A stretch of DNA of 8,989 nucleotides from Sphingomonas sp. Lineage in GTDB: Bacteria; Pseudomonadota; Alphaproteobacteria; Sphingomonadales; Sphingomonadaceae. Below are positions 1 to 6,976 of the stretch, in pieces. Below the pieces are notes generated by a model. That model did not search any database and was not told the DNA's origin. It saw nothing but the letters and a program-made list of their open reading frames with translations. Positions within the stretch are counted from its first letter, which is position 1, and each line of letters starts with the position of its first letter. The DNA is taken from contig JAICVC010000083.1 in assembly GCA_025935515.1 (NCBI GenBank), positions 1 to 8,989 on the forward strand, written 5' to 3'. The position numbers and the translations under genes were made by a program.

Positions 1-114
1 ATGCTGGCGGGATGGGGAGAAGCGAAGCAGGCGCTGCCCGAGGCATGATCTCGATCCCGCTATGGTCAGCAACTGCGTCTGAGATCCCCTACAGAATCAA
101 AGGGAGACCAGTTC

Positions 115-1407
115 CTACCGAATATCCCCCAACTCCACGCCCTTCGTCTCCCGCGCCAGCAGCGCGCTGACGCCGCTGATCGTGCAGGCGATGGCGACAT
201 AGATTGAGACCGGCACCGACGAGCCCAGGTCCTTGTACAGCCACAGCGCGATGATCGGCGCCAGCGATCCCGCGAAGATCGACGTCAGCTGGTAGGCGAT
301 CGACACGCCCGAATAGCGGATTCGCGTCGGGAACAGCTCGGTGATGAACGCCGCTTGCGGCGCGTACATCGACGCGTGGAGGACGAGGCCGATGACGATC
401 GCGAGGATGATCAGCGCGTCATTGCCGCTCGCGAGCATCGGGAAGAACAGGAAACTGAAGATGCCGAGGCCGAACGCGCCGAACGCATAGACCGACCGCC
501 GGCCGATCCGGTCGGACAAGGTTGCCAGCAGTGGGATCGCCACGAACTGCACGGCGGCGCCGATTAGCAGCGCGTCGAGCGCAAGGCTTCGGCTTTCACT
601 CGCGACATCGACCAAGAAGGTCAGCGAAAAAACGGTCAGGATATAATAGCCGATGTTCTCACCGACCCTCAGGCCCGCGCCGAGCAGCACCGCGCGCGGG
701 CGCTCGCGGAACACCTCGATTGCCGGGAGCTTGGGCGGAACCTCGGCCTCTGCCATCGCAGCCTCGAACATCGGCGTCTCGGCGACCCGGTTACGGATGT
801 ACCAGCCGACCGCGACCAGCACCGCCGAGAGCAGGAACGGCACGCGCCAGCCCCAGGCGATGAAATCGGCTTCGCTCTGGAACCCGGCCATCAGCGCGAG
901 GATTCCGGCCGAAAGCAGGCTGCCGAGCGGAACGCCGGCCTGCGGCCAGCTCGCCCAGTATCCGCGCCGTCTGGAGTCGCCATATTCGGCGGCCATCAGC
1001 ACGGCGCCGCCCCATTCGCCGCCGACCGCGAAACCTTGGACCACGCGAAGGACGATGAGGCCGATCGGCGCCCAGATGCCGATGCTGTGGTAGCCGGGCA
1101 GAAGCCCAATCAGCAGCGTCGCGAGCCCCATCATGACGAGGCTCCACATCAGCAGTTTCTTGCGCCCGATGCGGTCGCCGTAATGGCCGAACACGATCCC
1201 GCCGAGCGGTCGCGCGACGAACCCGACCGAATAGGTCGCGAAGGCCAGCAGCGTGCCCACCAAAGGATCGAACGATGGAAAGAACAGCTTGTTAAAGACC
1301 AGCGCGGCCGCCGAGCCGTAGAGGAAAAAGTCGTACCACTCGATGGTCGTCCCGATCAGGCTGGCGGCGATGACTCGCCGAAGCGGCGTTTTGCGTGATG
1401 TTGCCAT
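115..1407 (-). CDS. MFS transporter, metabolite:H+ symporter (MHS) family
   Basis: Predicted inner-membrane proton symporter for a small organic solute, in the group that includes shikimate, alpha-ketoglutarate and proline/betaine carriers. The 430-residue length fits the family. The N-terminus carries the MHS signature IGTTIEWYDFFLYG (about 18-31). The loop after the second helix holds GHYGDRIGRKK (74-84), the MFS motif A. A second copy, LSDRIGRRS, lies in the central half-way loop, and ELFPTRIRYSG lies in the C-terminal half. Many hydrophobic stretches fit a 12-helix topology. I chose the ATG at 1407 because a perfect AAGGAGGT lies just upstream. A longer frame reaching 1452 runs into a hairpin repeat and encodes an unlikely MLRRFAPRNDQEGGS extension. 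The stop is TAG. The gene is divergent from the acylase at 1540. The family call is firm; the substrate cannot be read from the sequence. Confidence 0.93.
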   Translation of the reverse strand: MATSRKTPLRRVIAASLIGTTIEWYDFFLYGSAAALVFNKLFFPSFDPLVGTLLAFATYSVGFVARPLGGIVFGHYGDRIGRKKLLMWSLVMMGLATLLIGLLPGYHSIGIWAPIGLIVLRVVQGFAVGGEWGGAVLMAAEYGDSRRRGYWASWPQAGVPLGSLLSAGILALMAGFQSEADFIAWGWRVPFLLSAVLVAVGWYIRNRVAETPMFEAAMAEAEVPPKLPAIEVFRERPRAVLLGAGLRVGENIGYYILTVFSLTFLVDVASESRSLALDALLIGAAVQFVAIPLLATLSDRIGRRSVYAFGAFGLGIFSFLFFPMLASGNDALIILAIVIGLVLHASMYAPQAAFITELFPTRIRYSGVSIAYQLTSIFAGSLAPIIALWLYKDLGSSVPVSIYVAIACTISGVSALLARETKGVELGDIR

Positions 1408-1410
1408 CGA

Positions 1411-1418
1411 ACCTCCTT
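1411..1418 (-). promoter_or_regulatory. Strong Shine-Dalgarno of the MFS transporter
   Basis: The minus strand reads AAGGAGGT, a full match to the anti-Shine-Dalgarno, with four bases between GGAGG and the ATG at 1407. This fixes the start and excludes the upstream ATG at 1452. The hairpin repeat begins only a few bases further upstream, at 1423. Confidence 0.85.
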
Positions 1419-1422
1419 CCTG

Positions 1423-1496
1423 GTCATTGCGAGGAGCGAAGCGACGAAGCAATCCAGTTATGCAGCGCTGGATTGCTTCGCTGCGCTCGCAACGAC
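1423..1496. repeat. Palindromic hairpin repeat, copy 1 (long arm, loop, short arm)
   Basis: An imperfect inverted repeat. The left arm (1423-1457) begins GTCATTGCGAGGAGCGAAGC and ends GAAGCAATCCAG. The right arm (1468-1496) begins CTGGATTGCTTCG and ends CTCGCAACGAC. The loop is about 10 bases. The left arm is about 6 bases longer, so the element has a direction. The second copy at 3695-3768 matches the reverse complement of this one closely along its length. Spurious translations such as HCEERSDEAIQ and RFAPRND come from this element; I recognise these from misannotated short ORFs in many bacteria, so the repeat family itself is probably widespread and known. It fills most of the gap between the divergent MFS and acylase genes. 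Confidence 0.9.
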
Positions 1497-1539
1497 GGGA
1501 GTGCTTGCCCGAAAGTCATGGGAACCCTAGCCGTACCGC

Positions 1540-3693
1540 ATGCGCGCGCTCGTCCTTCCCGCTCTCCTCTTCCTCCTCACCGCCGCCTCGCCGGACGAGC
1601 TGGCGCGATGGAAGGAGGAGGCGAGCCGCGTCACCATCGTCCGCGACGATTGGGGCATCGCCCACGTGCATGGGAAGAGCGACGCCGATGCCGTGTTCGG
1701 CATGATCTACGCCCAGGCCGAAGACGACTTTCCGCGCATCGAGACGAATTACCTGACCGCGCTCGGCCGTACTGCCGAGGCGGAAGGCGAGAAGGCCATC
1801 TGGGCAGATCTGCGCGCGCGGCTTTATGTTAGCGAGGGGGAATTGAAGGCCTATTACGCGCAGAGCCCGGCACCGATGCGCAAGCTGATGGACGCCTGGG
1901 CCGACGGGCTGAACTATTTCCTCGCCACCCATCCCCAGCTGAAACCGCGCGTGTTGACGCGGTTCGAGCCGTGGATGGCGCTGAGCTTCACGGAAGGAAG
2001 CATCGGCGGCGACATCGAGCGTATCAATCTCGATCAGCTGAAGGCTTTTTATTCGGGCAAGCCGATCGCCGCCGCCCTGCCGGTCCGCGCCGAACGCCAG
2101 GGATCGAACGGTATCGCGATCGCACCGACGATCACCGCCGCCGGGAATGCGCTGCTGCTGATCAACCCGCACACCAGCTGGTACTTCCGCTCCGAGCAGC
2201 AGGTCACCAGCGACGAGGGCCTCGATGTCTATGGCGCGGCGACCTGGGGCCAGTTCTTCATCTACCAGGGGTTCAACCCGCACGCGGGCTGGATGCACAC
2301 CTCGAGCGGGATAGATGTGGTCGATGAATTCGCCGAGAAGGTCGAGCGGCGTGGATCCGGCTATTGCTACCGCTACGCCGCCGAGTGCCGGCCGGTCGGC
2401 GTGCGGCCGATCACCATTCGCTTTCGCAAGGCAGGCGGAACGTTCGCCGCGCGCACCTTCACGACCTACCGCACGCACCACGGCCCCATCGTTCGTTCCG
2501 CCGACGGTCGGTGGATCGCCTTCGCGATGATGAACAAACCGGTCGAGGCGCTTCAGCAAAGCTTTGGCCGCACCAAAACCACGGACCTGGCCTCGTTCCT
2601 CGCCGTCGCGGACCGGTTCAAGGCCAACAGCTCGAACAACACCCTGTTCGCCGACGACAAAGGCGCGGTCGCCTATCTTCACCCGCAGTTCGTGCCGCGC
2701 CGCGACAATCGCTTCGACTATGAGCGGCCGGTCGACGGGGCGAACCCCGCCACCGACTGGCGCGGCCTTCACGCGCTGAACGAGCTGCCGAGCGTGCTCA
2801 ACCCGCCCAACGGCTGGGTGCAGAACACCAACACCTGGCCCTACCGCGCCGCCGGCAGGTACAGCGCGGACCCGGCGCGCTTCCCCAAGTATATGGACAT
2901 GGACGGGGAGAATTATCGCGGGTTGCACGCGGTGCAGCTTCTCGAAGGCAGCAAGGGCTGGACGCTGGACAAGCTGCAGGCGGCGGCGTTCGACAGCGGC
3001 CAGCCCGGCTTTGCCGTCCTGATCCCGGCGCTGCTCCAGGCCTATGACTCGTTGCCGCCCAACGATCCTCGCCGCGCTGGCCTCGCCGGGCCGATCTCAG
3101 CGCTGCGCGGTTGGAATTACCGCTGGACCGCGGATTCGGTTGCACAGACGCTGGCAATGACCTGGGGCGAAGCGCTCAGGGCCGCGCTCAACGCGCCCAA
3201 GTCGGAATCGGGGAACAAGGTCATGATGCGGCTGTCGCGCGACACCAGCGCTGACCTGAAGCTCAAGGTGTTCGACAACGTCGTCGCGAAGCTCCGTCGA
3301 GACTTCGGCCGCTGGCAGGTGCCATGGGGCGAGCTCAACCGCTTCCAGCGCATCTCGCCGGCAATCAAGCCGACGTATAGCGACACCGCGCCGAGCTTCC
3401 CGGTCCCGTTCGCGGAAGGCCGCTACGGCTCGCTCGCCTCGATCCGATCGCTCCCGCGCGAAGGCACCAAGCGCTGGTATGGCGATTATGGCAACTCGTT
3501 CGTCGCCATCGTCGAATTCGGCAAGCGAGTCCGGGCCCGCGCGATCACTGCGGGGGGCGAAAGCGGCGATCCCGCATCGCCGCATTTCGCCGACCAAATC
3601 CAGCGCTACGCGTCAGGCGACTTGCGCGAGGTTTATTTCTATCCCGATCAGCTCAAGGGCCACACCGAGCGCATGTACCGGCCTGGGCAATAA
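1540..3693 (+). CDS. Penicillin/AHL-acylase family Ntn-hydrolase (secreted acylase)
   Basis: Predicted periplasmic amidohydrolase that cleaves an acyl amide bond and matures by autocatalytic cleavage. The 717-residue length matches the PvdQ/aculeacin-acylase group. Residues 1-17 form a short hydrophobic signal peptide. The alpha chain would run from about 18 to 188. The self-cleavage site is G188-S189 in RQGSNG, making S189 the beta-chain nucleophile (beta-1). H211 in NPHTSW falls exactly at beta-23, the conserved catalytic histidine of this family. N429 in GWVQNTN falls at beta-241, matching the oxyanion Asn of penicillin G acylase by position and context. The beta chain is about 529 residues. 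The start is fixed by an in-frame TAG at 1528-1530, though no good Shine-Dalgarno precedes it. The C-terminal end YFYPDQLKGHTERMYRPGQ looks intact. The substrate could be acyl-homoserine lactones, acyl peptides or other amides; sequence alone does not decide. Confidence 0.93.
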   Translation: MRALVLPALLFLLTAASPDELARWKEEASRVTIVRDDWGIAHVHGKSDADAVFGMIYAQAEDDFPRIETNYLTALGRTAEAEGEKAIWADLRARLYVSEGELKAYYAQSPAPMRKLMDAWADGLNYFLATHPQLKPRVLTRFEPWMALSFTEGSIGGDIERINLDQLKAFYSGKPIAAALPVRAERQGSNGIAIAPTITAAGNALLLINPHTSWYFRSEQQVTSDEGLDVYGAATWGQFFIYQGFNPHAGWMHTSSGIDVVDEFAEKVERRGSGYCYRYAAECRPVGVRPITIRFRKAGGTFAARTFTTYRTHHGPIVRSADGRWIAFAMMNKPVEALQQSFGRTKTTDLASFLAVADRFKANSSNNTLFADDKGAVAYLHPQFVPRRDNRFDYERPVDGANPATDWRGLHALNELPSVLNPPNGWVQNTNTWPYRAAGRYSADPARFPKYMDMDGENYRGLHAVQLLEGSKGWTLDKLQAAAFDSGQPGFAVLIPALLQAYDSLPPNDPRRAGLAGPISALRGWNYRWTADSVAQTLAMTWGEALRAALNAPKSESGNKVMMRLSRDTSADLKLKVFDNVVAKLRRDFGRWQVPWGELNRFQRISPAIKPTYSDTAPSFPVPFAEGRYGSLASIRSLPREGTKRWYGDYGNSFVAIVEFGKRVRARAITAGGESGDPASPHFADQIQRYASGDLREVYFYPDQLKGHTERMYRPGQ

Positions 3694-3694
3694 C

Positions 3695-3768
3695 GTCATT
3701 GCGAGCGTAGCGAAGCAATCCATTGCAGCGACTGGATTGCCGCGTCGCCTTCGGCTCCTCGCAATGAC
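3695..3768. repeat. Palindromic hairpin repeat, copy 2 (short arm, loop, long arm); possible bidirectional terminator
   Basis: The left arm (3695-3722) is GTCATTGCGAGCGTAGCGAA followed by GCAATCCA. The right arm (3733-3768) starts TGGATTGCCGCG and ends CTCCTCGCAATGAC. The longer arm is now on the right, so this copy is inverted relative to the one at 1423-1496. It starts one base after the acylase TAA and ends five bases before the pip stop, filling the convergent gap. A strong hairpin here could end transcription or protect 3' ends from both sides, but no T-tract is present, so intrinsic termination is only inferred. Confidence 0.88.
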
Positions 3769-3773
3769 GCTGA

Positions 3774-4745
3774 CTAAAGCCCCGCGAACTTGTCCGTCGC
3801 CCGGATGAGCCCGTCGAGCACGCCGGGCTCGTTGAACAGATGCCCGGCATCCGGGATGATGTTGAGCTCGACCTCGGGCCATGCCTGCTTCAGCCGCCAT
3901 GCCGCGACCGGCGGAGTGCAGGTGTCGTGGCGGCCCTGGACGATCACGCCGGGAATGCCCTTCAGCCTCGCAGCGTCGCGCAGCAGCTGACCTTCCTCGA
4001 ACCAGCCGCGCGCCGCCATATAGTGGTTCTCGATGCGGGCGACCGCGACGGCCACGTCCGGCGACGTGAAATGCTCGATGGTCGAGGGGCTCGGCAGCAG
4101 GGTGACGATATCGCCCTCCCACTTGCTCCACGCCTTTGCGGCGCGCAGCTGCTCGTCCTTGTCACTGCTGGTCAGCCGCTTCCCGTAAGCACCCACGAGG
4201 TCGGCTCGTTCGGCCTCGGGAATCGGCGCCAAGAATTCATCGAACTTGTCGGGATAGACCTGGGAGGCGCCTCCTTCCTTGTACATCCAGTCGATCTCAT
4301 ACTGGTCGAACAGGAAGATCCCGCGCAGTACCAATTCGGTGACTCGTTCCGGATAGGTCTCGGCATAAGCGAGCGCGAGCGTCGAACCCCAGCTGCCGCC
4401 GAACACCTGCCACTTCTGGACCTTCGCGACTTGCGTGCGCAGCTTCTCGATGTCGTCAACCAGGTCCCAGGTCGTGTTGTTGTCGAGGCTTGCATACGGG
4501 GTCGACTTGCCGCACCCGCGCTGGTCGAACACCAGGATCTTGTACTTGTCGGGATTGAACTGACGCCGGTGATCGGGGCTGGAGCCGCCGCCGGGGCCGC
4601 CGTGGAGGAAGACCACCGGCTTGCCGTCCGGGTTGCCGCACAGCTCCCAGTAGAGGCGGTGGCCATCGCCGACGTCGAGCCTGCCCGTCTCATAAGGCTC
4701 GATCGCGGGGTAAAGACCGCGGCGCTTGGGGCTCATCGCGTCCAT
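3774..4745 (-). CDS. pip: Proline iminopeptidase (prolyl aminopeptidase), alpha/beta hydrolase
   Basis: Cytoplasmic serine peptidase (family S33) that removes N-terminal proline from peptides. The 323-residue product opens MSPKRRGLYPAIEPYETG after a three-residue lead, typical of the family. HGGPGGG (48-54) is the oxyanion-hole segment and DQRGCGKS spans 74-81. The nucleophile elbow GGSWGS (116-121) gives S118. The remaining triad residues are D274 in GRHD and H302 in AGH. I chose the ATG at 4745 because it overlaps the gshA stop in a TGATG and has GAGGAG at 4762-4757 upstream. An ATG at 4736 (MSPK) is possible, and the longer frame from 4790 lies inside gshA and is unlikely. The gene is probably co-transcribed with, and translationally coupled to, gshA. 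It is convergent with the acylase, with a hairpin repeat between the two stops. Confidence 0.95.
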   Translation of the reverse strand: MDAMSPKRRGLYPAIEPYETGRLDVGDGHRLYWELCGNPDGKPVVFLHGGPGGGSSPDHRRQFNPDKYKILVFDQRGCGKSTPYASLDNNTTWDLVDDIEKLRTQVAKVQKWQVFGGSWGSTLALAYAETYPERVTELVLRGIFLFDQYEIDWMYKEGGASQVYPDKFDEFLAPIPEAERADLVGAYGKRLTSSDKDEQLRAAKAWSKWEGDIVTLLPSPSTIEHFTSPDVAVAVARIENHYMAARGWFEEGQLLRDAARLKGIPGVIVQGRHDTCTPPVAAWRLKQAWPEVELNIIPDAGHLFNEPGVLDGLIRATDKFAGL

Positions 4746-4762
4746 CAGAAGCTGAACTCCTC
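4743..4762 (-). promoter_or_regulatory. Coupled stop/start junction of gshA and pip with internal Shine-Dalgarno
   Basis: On the minus strand the gshA stop TGA (4747-4745) and the pip ATG (4745-4743) share one base, giving TGATG. GAGGAG at 4762-4757 lies inside the last gshA codons, 11 bases before the ATG. This layout is characteristic of translational coupling by termination-reinitiation. The sequence is direct; the coupling is inferred. Confidence 0.75.
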
Positions 4763-6115
4763 GTAGATATGGGAGACGTCGCCGCCCCACTCATGTTGAT
4801 ATTTGTGCAATAGCCTGTCGGCGGGCGTCATGCCGGTTGCGACCACGTCGCGCAACGGGTCGAGGAACCCGCCCTCGTTGTCGCCGGCACTGTTGAGCCG
4901 CGCGCGGCGGGTCAGGCCGCCGGCTGCGATATCGAGCACTCGGCCGGCGAATTCGCGCATCGGCTCGTCGTCGGGCGTCATCGCTTCGAGCGCAAGCCTA
5001 GGCACCTCGTGACGAAGCTTCTCGCGTTCCTCGATGCTCCAGTGCCTGACCAGTTCCCACGCCTCGTCGAGCGCCTGGTCGTCGTAGAGGAGGCCCACCC
5101 ACAAGGCGGGAAGCCCGCAGATGCGGCTCCAGCGGCCTCCATCCGCGCCGCGCATCTCGAGGAAGCTCTTGAGCCGGACCTCGGGGAACGCGGTCGATAA
5201 GTGATCGGTCCAGTCGGTGATCGTCGGCTTCTCGCCCGGAAGCTCGGCCAGCCTGCCGTCGAGGAAATCGCGGAAGCTGCGGCCGGCGACGTCGATATAT
5301 CTGCCGTCGCGGTAGACGAAGTACATCGGCACTTCGAGCATGTAGTCGCAATAGCGCTCGTAGCCGAAGCCGTCCTCGAACACGAACGGGAGCATCCCGG
5401 TGCGGTCGGGGTCGGTGTCTTCCCAGATGTGGCTGCGAAAGCTCTTGTAGCCGTTGGGCATGGCTTCGGTGAACGGGGAATTGGCGAAGAGCGCGGTGGC
5501 AACGGGTTGAAGGGCAAGGCCAACCCGGAATTTCTTCACCATGTCGGTTTCAGATGAATAGTCGAGATTCACCTGAATGGTGCAGGTTCGCAGCATCATG
5601 TCGAGCCCGAGGCTGCCGACCTTGGGCATGTAGTTGAGCATGACCGCATAGCGGCCCTTGGGCATCACCGGCAGGTCGCTGCGCGCCTTGTCCGGCCACA
5701 TGCCGAGCCCGAGGAAGCCGAGCCCGAGCCGCTCGCCGACCGCCTTGCATTGGTCGAGATGCCGTGCCGCCTCGCTGCAGGTCTGGTGGAGATTTTCGAG
5801 CGGGGCGCCCGACAGCTCGAACTGACCGGCCGGCTCGAGGCTGATCGTGCCGTCCACGCCGGTCAGCGCGATGACCTTGCCCTCTTCGAGCACCGGCTCC
5901 CAGCCATATTCGGTGAGACCATTGAGCAGGTCGCGGATTCCGCCCGGCTCGTCCCACGAGGGCGCGCGGTGGTCGGCCATGCGGTAGACGAACTTCTCAT
6001 GCTCGGTGCCGATGCGCCATCGCTCGGGCAGCTTTTCGCCGCCGGCGAACACCGACAGCAGGTCGTCGCGGCTCTCGATCGTCGGACTGTCACCCGTGTC
6101 AGTGCGTTGCGTCAT
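4745..6115 (-). CDS. gshA: Glutamate-cysteine ligase, plant/alphaproteobacterial type
   Basis: Catalyses the ATP-dependent joining of glutamate and cysteine, the first and usually limiting step of glutathione synthesis, in the cytoplasm. The 456-residue protein has the motifs of the plant-like GCS2 class: RIGTEHEKF (34-42), ISLEPAGQFELSGAPLENLH (91-110), RTCTIQVNLD (176-185), ANSPF (211-215), SHIWEDTDPDRTGMLPFVFE (228-247), VPMYFVYRDGRY (262-273) and MRGADGGRW (321-329). It ends YEEFSF. The ATG at 6115 is the first in the frame and the conserved core follows after a short lead. No strong Shine-Dalgarno is visible in front of it. It lies 56 bases after rsmE and overlaps pip by one base. The partner enzyme glutathione synthetase (gshB) is not in this window. 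Confidence 0.96.
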   Translation of the reverse strand: MTQRTDTGDSPTIESRDDLLSVFAGGEKLPERWRIGTEHEKFVYRMADHRAPSWDEPGGIRDLLNGLTEYGWEPVLEEGKVIALTGVDGTISLEPAGQFELSGAPLENLHQTCSEAARHLDQCKAVGERLGLGFLGLGMWPDKARSDLPVMPKGRYAVMLNYMPKVGSLGLDMMLRTCTIQVNLDYSSETDMVKKFRVGLALQPVATALFANSPFTEAMPNGYKSFRSHIWEDTDPDRTGMLPFVFEDGFGYERYCDYMLEVPMYFVYRDGRYIDVAGRSFRDFLDGRLAELPGEKPTITDWTDHLSTAFPEVRLKSFLEMRGADGGRWSRICGLPALWVGLLYDDQALDEAWELVRHWSIEEREKLRHEVPRLALEAMTPDDEPMREFAGRVLDIAAGGLTRRARLNSAGDNEGGFLDPLRDVVATGMTPADRLLHKYQHEWGGDVSHIYEEFSF

Positions 6116-6171
6116 GGTCGGCGGCGATTAGCCGGGCCGGTGGGGCCGCGCCAGCAATTCCGGCTTATGAG

Positions 6172-6918
6172 TCAATAAGGGCGCCAGTCGCCGGCGGTGG
6201 CCATATAGGCGGCGAGCGCTGCAAGCGCGGCGGTCTCCGCGCGAAGGATGCGCGGCCCGAGCGAGATCGGGACGGCATTGGGCGCTGCGCGGATGAGTTG
6301 GCGCTCTTCCTCGGTGAAGCCGCCCGCGGGGCCGATCAGGATCAACGCCGGCCCCGGCTGGAACGCGCCCGTGGCTTCTTCGCCTCCAACTTCATCGGCG
6401 AAATAGAGACGCCGTGCGGGATCGCGATCCGCAAGCAGCGGCTTCAGCGAAACGGGCTCGACGATTTCGGGCAGGCGCGTCCGGCCGCATTGCTCGGCGG
6501 CCTCGATCGCGATCGCGTCCAACCGCTCGAGCTTCACGCGTTCGGCGATCGTCCGGTGGGTCATCACCGGTATGAGCTTCGCCGCGCCGAGCTCGGTCGC
6601 CTTCTCGACCAGCCAGTCGGTCTGCGCGCGTTTGACCGGCGCGAAGGCCAGCCAGACGTCGGGGATGTCTTCCGGATCCCGGGTGTGGCGCTCGATCGCC
6701 AGGGTCATGCGCTTCCTGCCCGCCTCGGCAATCCGCGCCAGCCATTCTCCCGACGAGCCATCGAACACCAACAGCTCCGCGCCGGTGCCGAGCCGCATCA
6801 CATTACCGAGATAATTGGCCTGCCCAGCGTCGAGCGCGACGTTTGCGCCTTCGCTGAGCGGTTGCCGGACGAATAGTCGCGGCAAACTCTTGGGCGGCCA
6901 GGCAGGGGTCGCGGGCAT
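6172..6918 (-). CDS. rsmE: 16S rRNA (uracil-1498-N3)-methyltransferase
   Basis: SPOUT-class methyltransferase that uses SAM to methylate N3 of U1498 of 16S rRNA in the small subunit decoding region. Its 248 residues fit the family. The N-terminal PUA-like part includes RLFVRQPL (14-21) and NYLGNVMRLGTG (35-46). The catalytic part has KRAQTDWLVEKATELGA (96-112), EQCGRTRLP (142-150), the SAM-binding IGPAGGF (195-201) and the knot segment LGPRILRAETA (220-230). The usual IGPEGGF has alanine here in place of glutamate. The ATG at 6918 is preceded closely by a GAGG. The gene lies 58 bases after rpoZ and 56 before gshA on the same strand, so read-through from rpoZ is plausible. Confidence 0.95.
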   Translation of the reverse strand: MPATPAWPPKSLPRLFVRQPLSEGANVALDAGQANYLGNVMRLGTGAELLVFDGSSGEWLARIAEAGRKRMTLAIERHTRDPEDIPDVWLAFAPVKRAQTDWLVEKATELGAAKLIPVMTHRTIAERVKLERLDAIAIEAAEQCGRTRLPEIVEPVSLKPLLADRDPARRLYFADEVGGEEATGAFQPGPALILIGPAGGFTEEERQLIRAAPNAVPISLGPRILRAETAALAALAAYMATAGDWRPY

Positions 6919-6951
6919 GGCCTCGCGCCTACGTCATTCGGCGATTACGGC

Positions 6952-6971
6952 AAAATTCCCGCGGGAGGGAA
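6952..6971 (-). terminator. Weak terminator-like hairpin between rpoZ and rsmE
   Basis: On the minus strand just after the rpoZ stop, TTCCC (6971-6967) and GGGAA (6960-6956) can pair around a six-base loop, and TTTT (6955-6952) follows directly. The stem is only five pairs and the T-tract is short. It may be a leaky terminator that lowers expression of rsmE-gshA-pip relative to rpoZ, or chance. Confidence 0.3.
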
Positions 6972-6976
6972 AGCGC

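Noticed and set aside
1..48. Possible 3' end of a plus-strand gene (MLAGWGEAKQALPEA then TGA)
   Set aside because: Only 15 codons are visible and nothing identifies a family. It could equally be non-coding. Bases 49-114 also hold nothing I can support.
47..86. Inverted repeat GATCTC / GAGATC downstream of the MFS gene
   Set aside because: Six pairs around a 28-base loop with no T-tract is too weak to call a terminator.
1408..1452. 15-residue N-terminal extension of the MFS transporter
   Set aside because: It is encoded partly by the hairpin repeat, and the perfect Shine-Dalgarno at 1411-1418 places the start at 1407.
1395..1832. Plus-strand ORF carrying HCEERSDEAIQ-like residues
   Set aside because: These residues are a translation of the palindromic repeat, and the rest is out of frame inside the acylase gene.
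1516..2928. 470-codon open frame antisense to the acylase
   Set aside because: The encoded protein is rich in Arg, Gly, Val and Ala with no recognisable motif, while the plus-strand frame has a signal peptide and full catalytic set. It is a by-product of high third-position GC.
3840..4766. 308-codon plus-strand open frame opposite pip
   Set aside because: The minus strand encodes an unmistakable proline iminopeptidase. The plus-strand product has no family features.
6130..6165. AGCCGG / CCGGCT inverted repeat in the rsmE-gshA gap
   Set aside because: Six GC-rich pairs around a 24-base loop with no T-tract are expected by chance at this base composition.
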